Both the position numbers and the translations under genes were made by a program. Below, piece by piece: positions 1 to 8,367 of a stretch of 64,000 bases of DNA. The stretch's first letter is position 1; each line of letters starts with the position of its first letter. The DNA comes from Phreatobacter oligotrophus (lineage in GTDB: Bacteria; Pseudomonadota; Alphaproteobacteria; Rhizobiales; Phreatobacteraceae), in the NCBI RefSeq assembly GCF_003046185.1, contig NZ_PZZL01000001.1, forward strand, positions 310,001 to 374,000, read 5' to 3'. The notes beneath the pieces are model-generated. The model worked only from the letters and a program-made list of their open reading frames with translations. It searched no databases and was not told the DNA's origin.

Positions 1-206
1 TGCTTCGCGAAAAAGCCGCAATCACGAACCTGCGAGACGACCAGCGAATGTTACAAAGGACATGCGCCTGTTGCTCAATTCACACAGTTTCCCGGCTTCC
101 GCCGCGCCGGGGACTCATTGACGTTGCAGGGAATGCTCGACCCGGTGCCGCTGCGGCGAGACAGAGATGAGCGCCGGGCCCGCCCCGGCCGGCAACATGG
201 AGCGCT

Positions 207-692
207 GTGAACGTGATCAGGCTGACCCTCGTGCCCCATGACGGAGTCGGGCCGCTGAAGCTCGGCGCGCCGCGTGAGGCGATCCGCGCCGCCGCCCGCC
301 AGCTCGGCCTCGCGGCCGGGCCGACCCATGCGGAATCCGACACCTTCGCGGACGAGACCGTTCAGATCGATTATGACGATGCCGGCCGCACCCGCTTCAT
401 CGGCATCGCCCCGCTCCCCGACGTCCACCGCATGACGGTCGCCGGCCTCGACTGCGCCGATACGCCGGCGGCCGAGGTCTTTCGCGCCATCGCCGCGGCG
501 GAGGGCGGCGACCATGCCTTCGATGCCGAGGGCTATCTCTTCCCCCGCCAGATCATTGCGCTCTGGGCCGCCGACGAGGAGAACGATGCCATCGCCCCCG
601 CCGGGCGCAAGCGGCCGATCTGGGGCCAGGTGGGCGTCGGCACTCCCGCCTATCGCGCCTTGGTCGAGCGCATCCGCGCCCGGGAGACCTGA
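207..692 (+). CDS. Conserved hypothetical protein, 161 aa
   Basis: I do not recognise a family. The product is a soluble, acidic 161-residue protein with no signal peptide or membrane segment. Strong codon bias toward G/C at third positions and a clean stop before the next promoter region support it as real. The start is GTG, with GGAGCG a few bases upstream; no in-frame ATG lies near. It precedes amiC on the same strand with a gap of about 145 bases that carries a CtrA-type box, so it is probably a separate transcription unit. The preceding 206 bases hold no gene I can support. Confidence 0.6.
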   Translation: MNVIRLTLVPHDGVGPLKLGAPREAIRAAARQLGLAAGPTHAESDTFADETVQIDYDDAGRTRFIGIAPLPDVHRMTVAGLDCADTPAAEVFRAIAAAEGGDHAFDAEGYLFPRQIIALWAADEENDAIAPAGRKRPIWGQVGVGTPAYRALVERIRARET

Positions 693-747
693 GGCGGAGA
701 ACGCGGGGAATGGCGTGTCCGGCGGGCCACGCTCCCGCCGGATATGC

Positions 748-763
748 TTAACGGCGGGTTAAC
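748..763 (+). promoter_or_regulatory. Putative CtrA-binding box upstream of amiC
   Basis: The sequence TTAACGGCGGGTTAAC matches the alphaproteobacterial CtrA consensus TTAA-N7-TTAA exactly, with the common trailing C. It lies 75 bases before the ATG of the cell-wall amidase gene. CtrA commonly controls division and envelope genes, so cell-cycle control of amiC is a reasonable inference. No good -35/-10 pair could be assigned. Confidence 0.6.
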
Positions 764-837
764 CGCGTCCCGCTAATGGCTTATCGCAGGACCATCCGGC
801 CGGTCGGTCGCGATTCACGGGGGATCCGTCGCAAGCC

Positions 838-2148
838 ATGGGAGCGGGGCGCATCATCGCTGTCGTCGTCGCCGCGCTCGGCTTGGCCGTGGCGTCGCCT
901 TCCTCCGCCCAGACGACCGGCAGCCTGACGATGGGCGCCGCGGCCCGTGCGACGCCCGCCGCCGCCGAAGCCGCCCGAACCGCTCTTCCCGCCGTGGTGG
1001 TCGCCGCCCATGTGGGCGTCGAGGGCCAGCGCACCCGTCTCACCTTCGACCTCACCCGCCCCGTCGAGATGCGCGCCTTCGCCCTCGCCGACCCCTACCG
1101 GGTGATCGTCGACCTCGACGAGGTGAACTTTCACATCGCGCCGCCCCAGGCCCAGAGCCGCGGCCTCGTGAAGACCTTCCGCTTCGGCCTCTTCGCGCCG
1201 GGCAAGTCGCGCATCGTCATCGAACTCACCGGGCCCGCCACGATCGAGCGGGCGCTGACCATCGAGGGCGGGGAGGGGACGCCGCCGCGCCTGCATCTCG
1301 ACCTCGTCCGCACCGATGCCGACGGCTTCCGCCGGGCCATGACCGAGCGCGCCGTCAGCAACATCGCCCGCCGCGGCGATCGCGAGACCTTGGGGCCGCG
1401 CCTCTCCCCCCGCGTCGAGGAGGATGGCGGCCCGCCCCTCATCGTCATCGATCCCGGCCATGGCGGCATCGATCCCGGCGCCATCGCCCCCTCGACGGGC
1501 GACGAGGAGAAGATGATCGTCCTCGACTTCGCCAAGGTACTGCGCGACAAGCTCGCCGCCGGTGGCCGCTACCGGGTCCTGATGACCCGCGACCGCGACA
1601 TCTTCGTGCCGCTCGCCGACCGGGTGCGGATGGCGCGCGACGCCCGCGCCCAGCTCTTCATCTCGGTCCACGCCGATTCGATCCGGGGCGCCAACGAGAA
1701 TGCCCGCGGCGTCACCGTCTATACGCTGTCGGATCGCGCGTCGGACGCCGACTCCGAGCGTCTCGCCGAGCGCGAGAACAAGGCCGACGCCATTGCCGGC
1801 CTCGACCTGTCGGAAGAGCCCTCGGAGGTCGCCGACATCCTCATCGACCTCACCCGCCGCGAGACGCGCATCTACTCGGCCAACTTCGCCCGCACCCTCG
1901 CCGGCGAGATGCGCCAGGTGACGCGCATGCACACGCTGCCGCTGCGCTCGGCCGGTTTCCAGGTGCTCCGCGCCCACGATATCCCCTCGGTCCTGGTCGA
2001 ACTCGGCTTCGTCACCAGTCGCCGCGACGTCGAGATGCTGACCTCCGCCATCTGGCGCGAGCGCACGGCGGATTCGGTGTCGAAGGCGGTCGACCAGTTC
2101 TTCGCCGCCCGCAACCGCGGGCCTGTGGCGCCCGCGGCACGGCGGTAG
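838..2148 (+). CDS. amiC: N-acetylmuramoyl-L-alanine amidase, AmiC type
   Basis: Periplasmic zinc amidase that cleaves the amide between MurNAc and the stem peptide, needed for septal peptidoglycan splitting. Residues 1–25 form a Sec signal peptide ending SSA-Q. An AMIN targeting domain lies at about 55–160 and an Amidase_3 catalytic domain at about 200–425. Zinc and catalytic residues are visible: His208 in DPGHGG, Glu223/224 in GDEEK, His278 in SVHAD and Glu388 in LVELGF. Length (436 aa) is normal. It sits directly before mrcA, as in many alphaproteobacteria, and a CtrA-type box precedes it. Confidence 0.93.
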   Translation: MGAGRIIAVVVAALGLAVASPSSAQTTGSLTMGAAARATPAAAEAARTALPAVVVAAHVGVEGQRTRLTFDLTRPVEMRAFALADPYRVIVDLDEVNFHIAPPQAQSRGLVKTFRFGLFAPGKSRIVIELTGPATIERALTIEGGEGTPPRLHLDLVRTDADGFRRAMTERAVSNIARRGDRETLGPRLSPRVEEDGGPPLIVIDPGHGGIDPGAIAPSTGDEEKMIVLDFAKVLRDKLAAGGRYRVLMTRDRDIFVPLADRVRMARDARAQLFISVHADSIRGANENARGVTVYTLSDRASDADSERLAERENKADAIAGLDLSEEPSEVADILIDLTRRETRIYSANFARTLAGEMRQVTRMHTLPLRSAGFQVLRAHDIPSVLVELGFVTSRRDVEMLTSAIWRERTADSVSKAVDQFFAARNRGPVAPAARR

Positions 2149-2388
2149 GCCGGGCGGCGCGGGGTCGCGAACGGGCCACAAGCCCGCCACTTTCGGCGCG
2201 CAAGCGTCGGTCATGGTGCAGGCTTGTCAGCAGGCCTGCCCACGTCCCGTCACGGCAGCCCCCGAGGGTGGGCCGGCGTGGTGGTTCGTGGTAGACTGAT
2301 TGAACGTTTGGATGAGATGTCCTCTGCCCGGCGCCTGCCGGCCGTGGAGGGCCAGAGGCGCAGCCCCGGTGGGGCGCGATGGGGCCGG

Positions 2389-4839
2389 ATGAAGCTGGTT
2401 TTCCGATTTTTCGGTTGGGCGTTCGGGCTGGGGACGATCGCGTTCCTGCTCGGGGCCGCCGGCGTGGCCGTCTACATCACGCAGGTGACCAAGGAACTGC
2501 CCGACTACAACACGCTGCGGAACTATGAGCCGCCGATCATGAGCCGCGTCCATGCCTCGGACGGCCAGCTTATGGCGGAATATGCCCGCGAGCGCCGCCT
2601 CTACCTGCCGATCCAGGCCGTGCCGAAGCTGGTGGTCAACGCCTTCCTCTCCGCCGAGGACAAGAACTTCTACAGCCATAACGGCATCGACTTCACCGGC
2701 ATCGCCCGCGCGGCCCTCACCAACCTGCAGAACCGCGGCTCCAACCGCCGGCCGCAGGGCGCGTCCACCATCACCCAGCAGGTCGCCAAGAACTTCCTGC
2801 TCTCGGGCGAGCAGACCGTCGACCGCAAGGTGCGCGAGGCGCTCATCGCCATGCGCATGGAGGCGGCCTTCTCGAAGGACCAGATCCTCGAGCTCTACCT
2901 CAACGAGATCTATCTCGGCTTCGTCATTCCCGGCTACGGCGCCTATGGCATCGCCGCCGCCGCGCTCGTCTATTTCGACAAGTCGGTGCACGAGCTGACG
3001 ATCCCGGAGGCGGCCTATCTCGCCGCCCTGCCGAAGAGCCCGACGCAGCTCCACCCCTTCCGCAACCGCGACCGCGCGGTCGAGCGCCGCAACTACGTCA
3101 TCTCGCGCATGGTCGAGGACGGTCACATCACCGCCGCCCAGGGCGAGGCTGCCCGCCGCACGCCGCTGACGGTCAATCCGCGCTCGCCCCGCCAGCAGAC
3201 CTTCGCTGCCGACTTCTTCGCCGAGGAAGTCCGTCGCGAGATGACCGACCGCTTCGGCGACAAGAAGCTGCTCGAGGGCGGCCTCTCCATCCGCACGACG
3301 CTCGATCCGAAGCTCCAGCTTGCCGCCCGCGCCGCGCTCACCGCCGGCCTCATCCGCTTCGACGAGCAGCGCGGCTGGCGCGGTCCTGTGACCCGCATCG
3401 AGGACATGCGCGGCGACTGGGGCCAGCGCCTCGCCGAGATCCGCGCCTTCGGCGACACGGGCTGGCGCCTCGCCGTCGTCATCGATGCCCAGGGCGAGAC
3501 GGCCCGCATCGGCCTGCAGCCCGGCCGCGAGGCCTCGGGCCAGGTCTCCTCCGTCCGCGACATCGGCCTCATCACCGCCGAGGGCGCACGCTGGACGCGC
3601 CGGCCGATCAACCGCCTGCTGAACGCCGGCGACGTCGTCTATGTCGAGCCGATGGGCGGCCGCGAAGGCCAGTTCCGCCTGCGCCAGATCCCGGAAGTCT
3701 CCGGCGGCCTCGTCGCCATGGATCCCTATACGGGCCGCGTGCTCGCCATGGTCGGCGGCTTCTCCTTCGACCAGAGCCAGTTCAACCGCGCCACCCAGGC
3801 GCGCCGCCAGCCGGGCTCCTCGTTCAAGCCCTTCGTCTATGCCGCCGCCCTCGACAACGGCTATACGCCGTCCACCGTCGTCATGGACGCGCCCTTCGAG
3901 CTCAACACCGGCAATGGCGAGGTCTGGCGTCCGGAAAACTATTCCGGCCAGTTCTACGGCCCGCAGACCCTGCGCTTCGGCATCGAGCGGTCGCGCAACG
4001 TCATGACCGTGCGCCTCGCCAACGACGTCGGCATGCCGCTGATCGCCGAATATGCCAAGCGCTTCGGCGTCTATGACGACATGCCGGCCTTCCTGTCCTA
4101 TTCGCTGGGCGCCGGCGAGACGACGGTCATGCGCATGACCTCGGCCTATTCGATGTTCGCCAATGGCGGCCGCCGCATCCGCCCGACGCTGATCGACCGC
4201 ATCCAGGATCGCACCGGCGCGACGATCTTCCGCCACGACGATCGCCAGTGCCAGGGCTGCACCGCGCCGCGCTGGCAGAACCAGGACGAGCCGATCCTCA
4301 TCGACCGGCGCGAGCAGGTTCTCGACCCGATGACGGCCTACCAGATGACCTCGATGATGGAGGGCGTCGTGCTGCGCGGCACCGCCACCTCGCTGCGGGC
4401 GCTGGGCAAGCCGATCGCCGGCAAGACCGGCACCACCAACGATGCCAAGGACGCCTGGTTCGTCGGCTTCTCGCCCGATCTCGCGGTGGGCGTCTATGTC
4501 GGCTACGACAACCCGCGCAGCCTCGGCGCCAGCGCCACCGGCGGCGCGCTCGCCGTGCCGATCTTCCACGACTTCATGAAGGTGGCGCTGGCCGACCGGC
4601 CGGCCGTTCCCTTCCGCGTGCCGACCGGCATCAAGCTGATCCGCATCGACCCGCGCACCGGCCTGCGCGCCGGCGCCGGGTCCACGGGCGCGATCCTCGA
4701 GGCCTTCAAGCCCGGCACCGCCCCGCCGGACAGCTACCAGCTGATCAATCCCTTCGACTCGGCCTCGGCCAATGGCCGTCGCGGCCCGTCGAACGAGAGC
4801 AACCGCGCCATCGGCACGGGCACGGGTGGGCTGTACTGA
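2389..4839 (+). CDS. mrcA: Penicillin-binding protein 1A (bifunctional transglycosylase/transpeptidase)
   Basis: Class A PBP that polymerises and cross-links peptidoglycan at the inner membrane. A cytoplasmic N-tail and one membrane anchor (residues about 8–31) precede the GT51 domain, with catalytic Glu in AEDKNFYSHNGID. The transpeptidase domain shows SSFKPF (SxxK), SRN (SxN) and GKTGTTNDAKDAWF (KTGT). An OB-like insert lies between them. The frame is open from 2224, but family members start with a short Arg/Phe-rich stretch before the anchor, so I chose ATG 2389 (816 aa). A strong hairpin follows the stop codon. Confidence 0.93.
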   Translation: MKLVFRFFGWAFGLGTIAFLLGAAGVAVYITQVTKELPDYNTLRNYEPPIMSRVHASDGQLMAEYARERRLYLPIQAVPKLVVNAFLSAEDKNFYSHNGIDFTGIARAALTNLQNRGSNRRPQGASTITQQVAKNFLLSGEQTVDRKVREALIAMRMEAAFSKDQILELYLNEIYLGFVIPGYGAYGIAAAALVYFDKSVHELTIPEAAYLAALPKSPTQLHPFRNRDRAVERRNYVISRMVEDGHITAAQGEAARRTPLTVNPRSPRQQTFAADFFAEEVRREMTDRFGDKKLLEGGLSIRTTLDPKLQLAARAALTAGLIRFDEQRGWRGPVTRIEDMRGDWGQRLAEIRAFGDTGWRLAVVIDAQGETARIGLQPGREASGQVSSVRDIGLITAEGARWTRRPINRLLNAGDVVYVEPMGGREGQFRLRQIPEVSGGLVAMDPYTGRVLAMVGGFSFDQSQFNRATQARRQPGSSFKPFVYAAALDNGYTPSTVVMDAPFELNTGNGEVWRPENYSGQFYGPQTLRFGIERSRNVMTVRLANDVGMPLIAEYAKRFGVYDDMPAFLSYSLGAGETTVMRMTSAYSMFANGGRRIRPTLIDRIQDRTGATIFRHDDRQCQGCTAPRWQNQDEPILIDRREQVLDPMTAYQMTSMMEGVVLRGTATSLRALGKPIAGKTGTTNDAKDAWFVGFSPDLAVGVYVGYDNPRSLGASATGGALAVPIFHDFMKVALADRPAVPFRVPTGIKLIRIDPRTGLRAGAGSTGAILEAFKPGTAPPDSYQLINPFDSASANGRRGPSNESNRAIGTGTGGLY

Positions 4840-4866
4840 TCCCCCAGCCCTCCGCTGGCGATGCTT

Positions 4867-4893
4867 CAAGGGCGGCCTCCGGGCCGCCCTTTG
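4867..4893 (+). terminator. Rho-independent-type terminator after mrcA
   Basis: Perfect 9-bp arms AGGGCGGCC and GGCCGCCCT flank a TCCG loop, followed by a short T run (TTTGT). It lies about 30 bases after the mrcA stop. Confidence 0.75.
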
Positions 4894-4948
4894 TCGTATG
4901 CGGCTGAGGCTTTGGGGCGGACCGGGTGAGCTTTGGGAAAGGGACTTT

Positions 4949-5106
4949 GGCCCCTCACCCTTCCCTCTCCCCGCAGGCGGGGAGAGGTGGCAACAGCGTT
5001 GCGACCGGATGGGCGGCGGTGGTGCCCGGCACCGAGGCATGTGAACAGGGCGGAACGTCAAAGTCCCCCTCTCCCCGCCTGCGGGGAGAGGGAAGGGTGA
5101 GGGGCC
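4949..5106. repeat. Inverted pair of REP-like palindromes
   Basis: A 39-base element at 4949–4987 recurs as an exact reverse complement at 5068–5106, separated by 80 bases. Each copy has its own palindrome (CTCTCCCCGC / GCGGGGAGAG). The pair lies between mrcA and the convergent NCS2 permease gene. The rest of the 346-base gap holds only the mrcA terminator. A related pair is found at 55058–55206. This looks like a dispersed BIME/REP-type element, not an insertion sequence, because it encodes nothing. Confidence 0.8.
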
Positions 5107-5185
5107 TTGCATCGTCGCCCCCCCAACGACAACGGGCGGGACGATCGCTCGCCCCGCCCGCCGGATGTCGCCGCGAAGAAGACCC

Positions 5186-6499
5186 TCACGCCTCCGGCTG
5201 GGGATCCCGCAGCAGGTGGTAGAGGATGATCGCCCCGAACGTCGCCGTGCCGATGCCGTCCAGCGTGAAGCCGGCAATGGTCAGCTTGAAATTGCCGGCG
5301 CCGAGCACCAGCGCCACCGCCACGGTGATGAGGTTGCGCGGGTTGGAGAAGTCGACCTTGTTCTCCACGAAGATCCGCCCCGCCGTCGCGGCGATGAGGC
5401 CGAAGACGACGATGGCGAGGCCGCCGAGCACCGGAACCGGGATGGTCAGGATCAGCGCGCCGAACTTCGGCGAGAAGCCGAGCAGGATGGCGATGAGCGC
5501 CGCCGCCACGAACATCAGCGTCGAATAGATGCGGGTCACCGCCATGACGCCCATGTTCTCGGCATAGGTGGTGACGCCCGTGCCGCCGGCCGAGCCCGAG
5601 AGCATGGTGGCGATGCCGTCGCCGACGAAGGCGCGGCCGATATAGGGGTCGAGGCTGCGGCCGGTCATGGCCGCGATGCCCTTGAGGTGGCCGAGGTTCT
5701 CGGCGACCAGGATGATGGCGACGGGCGCGATCAGCACCATGGCCTTGGCGTCGAAGACCGGCGCGGTGAAACTCGGCAGGCCGAAGAGCGGGGCCGCTCC
5801 GACCTTCGAGAAGTCGATGGGCGCGCCGAGGCCGAGGACATTGGCGAGCACGAGATAGAGCACATAGCCGGCGATGGCGCCGAGCAGGATCGGCAGGCGG
5901 CGCCACATGCCCGGCGCATAGACGGCGAAGGCGCCGACCGCGACGACGGTGAACAGGGCGATCCAGCGCGAGAAGGCCGAGCCTTCCGCATTGGTCGGGC
6001 CGGTCCCCGAGGCCATGCCGATGGCGATGGGCGCGAGAACGAGGCCGATGGCGGCGACGATGGCGCCGGTCACCACCGGCGGCATGACCTTCTCCACCCA
6101 GCCATGGCCGATGACCATGACCACGAGGCCGATGGCGGTGTAGAGCGCGCCGGCCGCGATGATGCCTCCGAGCGCGACGCCGATGTTCGGTGCGGCGCCT
6201 GCCGCGGAGCCGGCGGCCACCGCCGCGAGAACCGGGCCGATGAAGGCGAAGGACGAGCCGAGATAGCTCGGCACGCGCCCGCCGGTGACCACGAAGAAGA
6301 TCAGCGTGGCGATGCCGGAGAAGAGGATCGCGACGTTCGGGTCAAAGCCCATGAGGATCGGCGCGAGCACCGTGGCGCCGAACATGGCGACGACGTGCTG
6401 CAGGCCGACCACGACGGTCTGGCCGAGCGGCAGGCGCTCGTCGGGCATGACGATGCCGCCGCTCTTCTCGGTCCACTTCGGAAAATAGCCTTCAGCCAT
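5186..6499 (-). CDS. NCS2 uracil/xanthine permease (UraA/RutG type)
   Basis: Inner-membrane nucleobase:cation symporter of about 14 membrane segments; 437 residues is typical. The family signature appears as VAENLGHLKG and the following GTGVTTYAENMGVMAVT, the UraA-like variant that carries substrate-binding Glu residues. The N-terminal FPKWTEKSGGIVMPDERLP resembles RutG/UraA. Uracil is the likeliest substrate, although xanthine or thymine cannot be excluded. No Rut or pyrimidine genes lie nearby. It is transcribed toward mrcA, with the REP pair between them. Confidence 0.85.
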   Translation of the reverse strand: MAEGYFPKWTEKSGGIVMPDERLPLGQTVVVGLQHVVAMFGATVLAPILMGFDPNVAILFSGIATLIFFVVTGGRVPSYLGSSFAFIGPVLAAVAAGSAAGAAPNIGVALGGIIAAGALYTAIGLVVMVIGHGWVEKVMPPVVTGAIVAAIGLVLAPIAIGMASGTGPTNAEGSAFSRWIALFTVVAVGAFAVYAPGMWRRLPILLGAIAGYVLYLVLANVLGLGAPIDFSKVGAAPLFGLPSFTAPVFDAKAMVLIAPVAIILVAENLGHLKGIAAMTGRSLDPYIGRAFVGDGIATMLSGSAGGTGVTTYAENMGVMAVTRIYSTLMFVAAALIAILLGFSPKFGALILTIPVPVLGGLAIVVFGLIAATAGRIFVENKVDFSNPRNLITVAVALVLGAGNFKLTIAGFTLDGIGTATFGAIILYHLLRDPQPEA

Positions 6500-6665
6500 G
6501 TGGGAGCCCCCGTGATGCGCCGCCCGGTCGGATCGCCGGTTTCGGCCGAAAGCCCGACATTAGGCATGTTGACGCAGCGGCTACAGGCCGCGCCAGCCGT
6601 CATCCACCGGAAATACGGGTTTCAGGGGGCGTTTGGCCGCCCCAACGCGCAACACTGTCGCCCTG

Positions 6666-8111
6666 TCAGCTGACCGGCCGCCACGGACCGCCGGGCTTCA
6701 GGAAGGGCTTGAGGTCGGCGGCCGGAATCTCGAGCTCCTCCATGTCCACTCCGAGCCAGGGCAGCATCAGCACCGCCTTGTCCGGATGGTAGAGCCAGAG
6801 GTCGGGCTCCAGCATGCGTCGCTCCATGTCCGCGGGGTCGGCGGTGCGGTTCCGCTCCTGCGCATGGGCGGCGATGCGCGCGGCGAGGAAGCTGCGGAAC
6901 GCCGCGTCGATCCGGAAGATGTCGGCAGGGCCGGCCAGGGACCGGCTCGTCAGGTCATAGGTGACGGCGCGCATCGTCGGCGACACGCGGGTGCCGGTCT
7001 CGACCGTGCCCGTCACCAGCAGGCTGACGAGGCGGGCATCGGCCAGTGCGATGGCATAGCTGCGCGTCAGGGCGCCGATGAGATCGGGCATCCGCTGGCG
7101 ATAGAGCGCCACGTCGAGCGGCCGCCCCGTCGGCACGGCGATGCGGACAGCGCGGTTGAAGGCCTCGGCGCCGGGACCCGACGCGACGGGGAGGACATCG
7201 TCCATCAGCAGCGAGCGGATCGCGTCGTCGTCGCTCTCGCGCCGTTCCCAGCGGGTGGTGATGCGGGGCTCGATGGTGAGGCTGCCGGCCCGCTGCACGG
7301 CCATGGATGTCAGGAGATCGGCGCGCGCGCCGGTCACCTCGGCAAGGCACCGCGCCGCATCGCGCCGGTCGGTCTCCTCGCGAGGCATGGCACCGCCCGA
7401 GCGGCACTGGCGGTCGCGGTAGCCGAGGAAGGTGCGCTGCGCCTCGAGGAGCGCTCCCCGGCCCTCGGCGGAGAGCGAGGGCCTGAGGCGTTCGAAGGCC
7501 GCGGCCATCTCCCGGTCGCGGCGCGCGGCTTCGGCATCGTCGCAGATCAACCGTTCCGTCGTGGTGCGGGCGCGGGAACAGGCGAAGCTCGGCGTCGCCG
7601 GCGCCACGAAGGCCTCGTCGGTCAGGCTTTCGCCGTCGCCGTCCGGCTGGCGCAAGGTATAGACGACATTGTCGATGGCGATCTTCAGCGAGACGGAATC
7701 GGTCGCCCGGTGGAAGTCGAAACTGGCATTGGGACAGGTCACGCGGTGGGTGACGGTCTCGCCGGGACCGACGACGCCGAGCCTCTCGCCCAGCGCCACG
7801 GCGCGCTCCGGCGGCAGCGCGCCCTCGAACAGGCCCTCGGCCGGCATCATGATCAGCTTGTAGTCCGCCGGTTGGCAGGCGATCGGGTGAGGGCCCACCA
7901 GCCGGCCGTCGCGGAACACGATGCCGGCGCGCAGGAACGGGGTCGGAACGGCGCTGCCGCTCGCCCAGGGCGCGCGTTCCGCCGCGACGATGCGCCAGCG
8001 GCCGGCAATGGAGACATCGGGTTGGCCATCCGCAAGGGCCGGGGAGGCGAGGCCTGCGAGGCTGAAGGCGAGGGCGAGAAGGCTGCGGCGCATGGGGCGG
8101 GTCCGGATCAT
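6666..8111 (-). CDS. Secreted LprI-like (DUF1311) protein with DUF3298/RsiV-type C-terminus
   Basis: Exported protein of unknown role. The signal peptide is MRRSLLALAFSLAGLASPALA (residues 7–27 from this start). The Cys-containing segment at about 178–265 (C..A.T.TERLIC, then FLGYRDRQC) resembles the LprI/DUF1311 lysozyme-inhibitor-like fold. The C-terminal 200 residues end IPAADLKPFLKPGG and resemble the RsiV/PdaC DUF3298 domain, whose relatives bind lysozyme or peptidoglycan. A lysozyme or cell-wall binding role is therefore inference only. The open frame extends upstream to 8444, but that part overlaps the divergent chemoreceptor gene. ATG 8111 or 8093 is more credible. Confidence 0.7.
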   Translation of the reverse strand: MIRTRPMRRSLLALAFSLAGLASPALADGQPDVSIAGRWRIVAAERAPWASGSAVPTPFLRAGIVFRDGRLVGPHPIACQPADYKLIMMPAEGLFEGALPPERAVALGERLGVVGPGETVTHRVTCPNASFDFHRATDSVSLKIAIDNVVYTLRQPDGDGESLTDEAFVAPATPSFACSRARTTTERLICDDAEAARRDREMAAAFERLRPSLSAEGRGALLEAQRTFLGYRDRQCRSGGAMPREETDRRDAARCLAEVTGARADLLTSMAVQRAGSLTIEPRITTRWERRESDDDAIRSLLMDDVLPVASGPGAEAFNRAVRIAVPTGRPLDVALYRQRMPDLIGALTRSYAIALADARLVSLLVTGTVETGTRVSPTMRAVTYDLTSRSLAGPADIFRIDAAFRSFLAARIAAHAQERNRTADPADMERRMLEPDLWLYHPDKAVLMLPWLGVDMEELEIPAADLKPFLKPGGPWRPVS

Positions 8112-8285
8112 GGACAGGCTGATGCCCCTCGCGGATTTCCGCGCCATGTCGCCGCTACGCCCTGAAGGCTTCCGCCCGGTCGTCCATCGCTGGCTGCGTG
8201 GCCTGCTGACCGACCCTGTTCCGGCGCAGATGAGCCATGCCTTCCACTTTCGGATGATGTGTATTGGGGCCTCGCGGCCGGGGAC

Positions 8286-8300
8286 ATAACGCAGCGTTAA
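8286..8300 (+). promoter_or_regulatory. CtrA-like box upstream of chemoreceptor gene
   Basis: ATAACGCAGCGTTAA matches TTAA-N7-TTAA at seven of eight defined positions and lies 67 bases before the chemoreceptor ATG. Flagellar and chemotaxis genes are common CtrA targets in alphaproteobacteria. One mismatch keeps confidence moderate. Confidence 0.4.
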
Positions 8301-8367
8301 GTCGCAGTCGCCGAGACTCGCGCACGAGGCCGCAGGGGAGCGGCCGACGTCTCCGGAGTCGTCTGAC

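Noticed and set aside
2227-5277. A 1016-codon open frame antisense to mrcA, and similar long antisense frames over amiC, the AsmA-like gene, hyuA and the PrpD/ICL genes
   Set aside because: They mirror G/C-rich third codon positions of well-supported genes, have Arg/Ala/Gly-rich translations without domains, and cross gene boundaries.
5165-6673. Long plus-strand frame opposite the NCS2 permease
   Set aside because: The translation is a low-complexity Asp/Arg/Glu mixture; the minus-strand frame is a clear permease.
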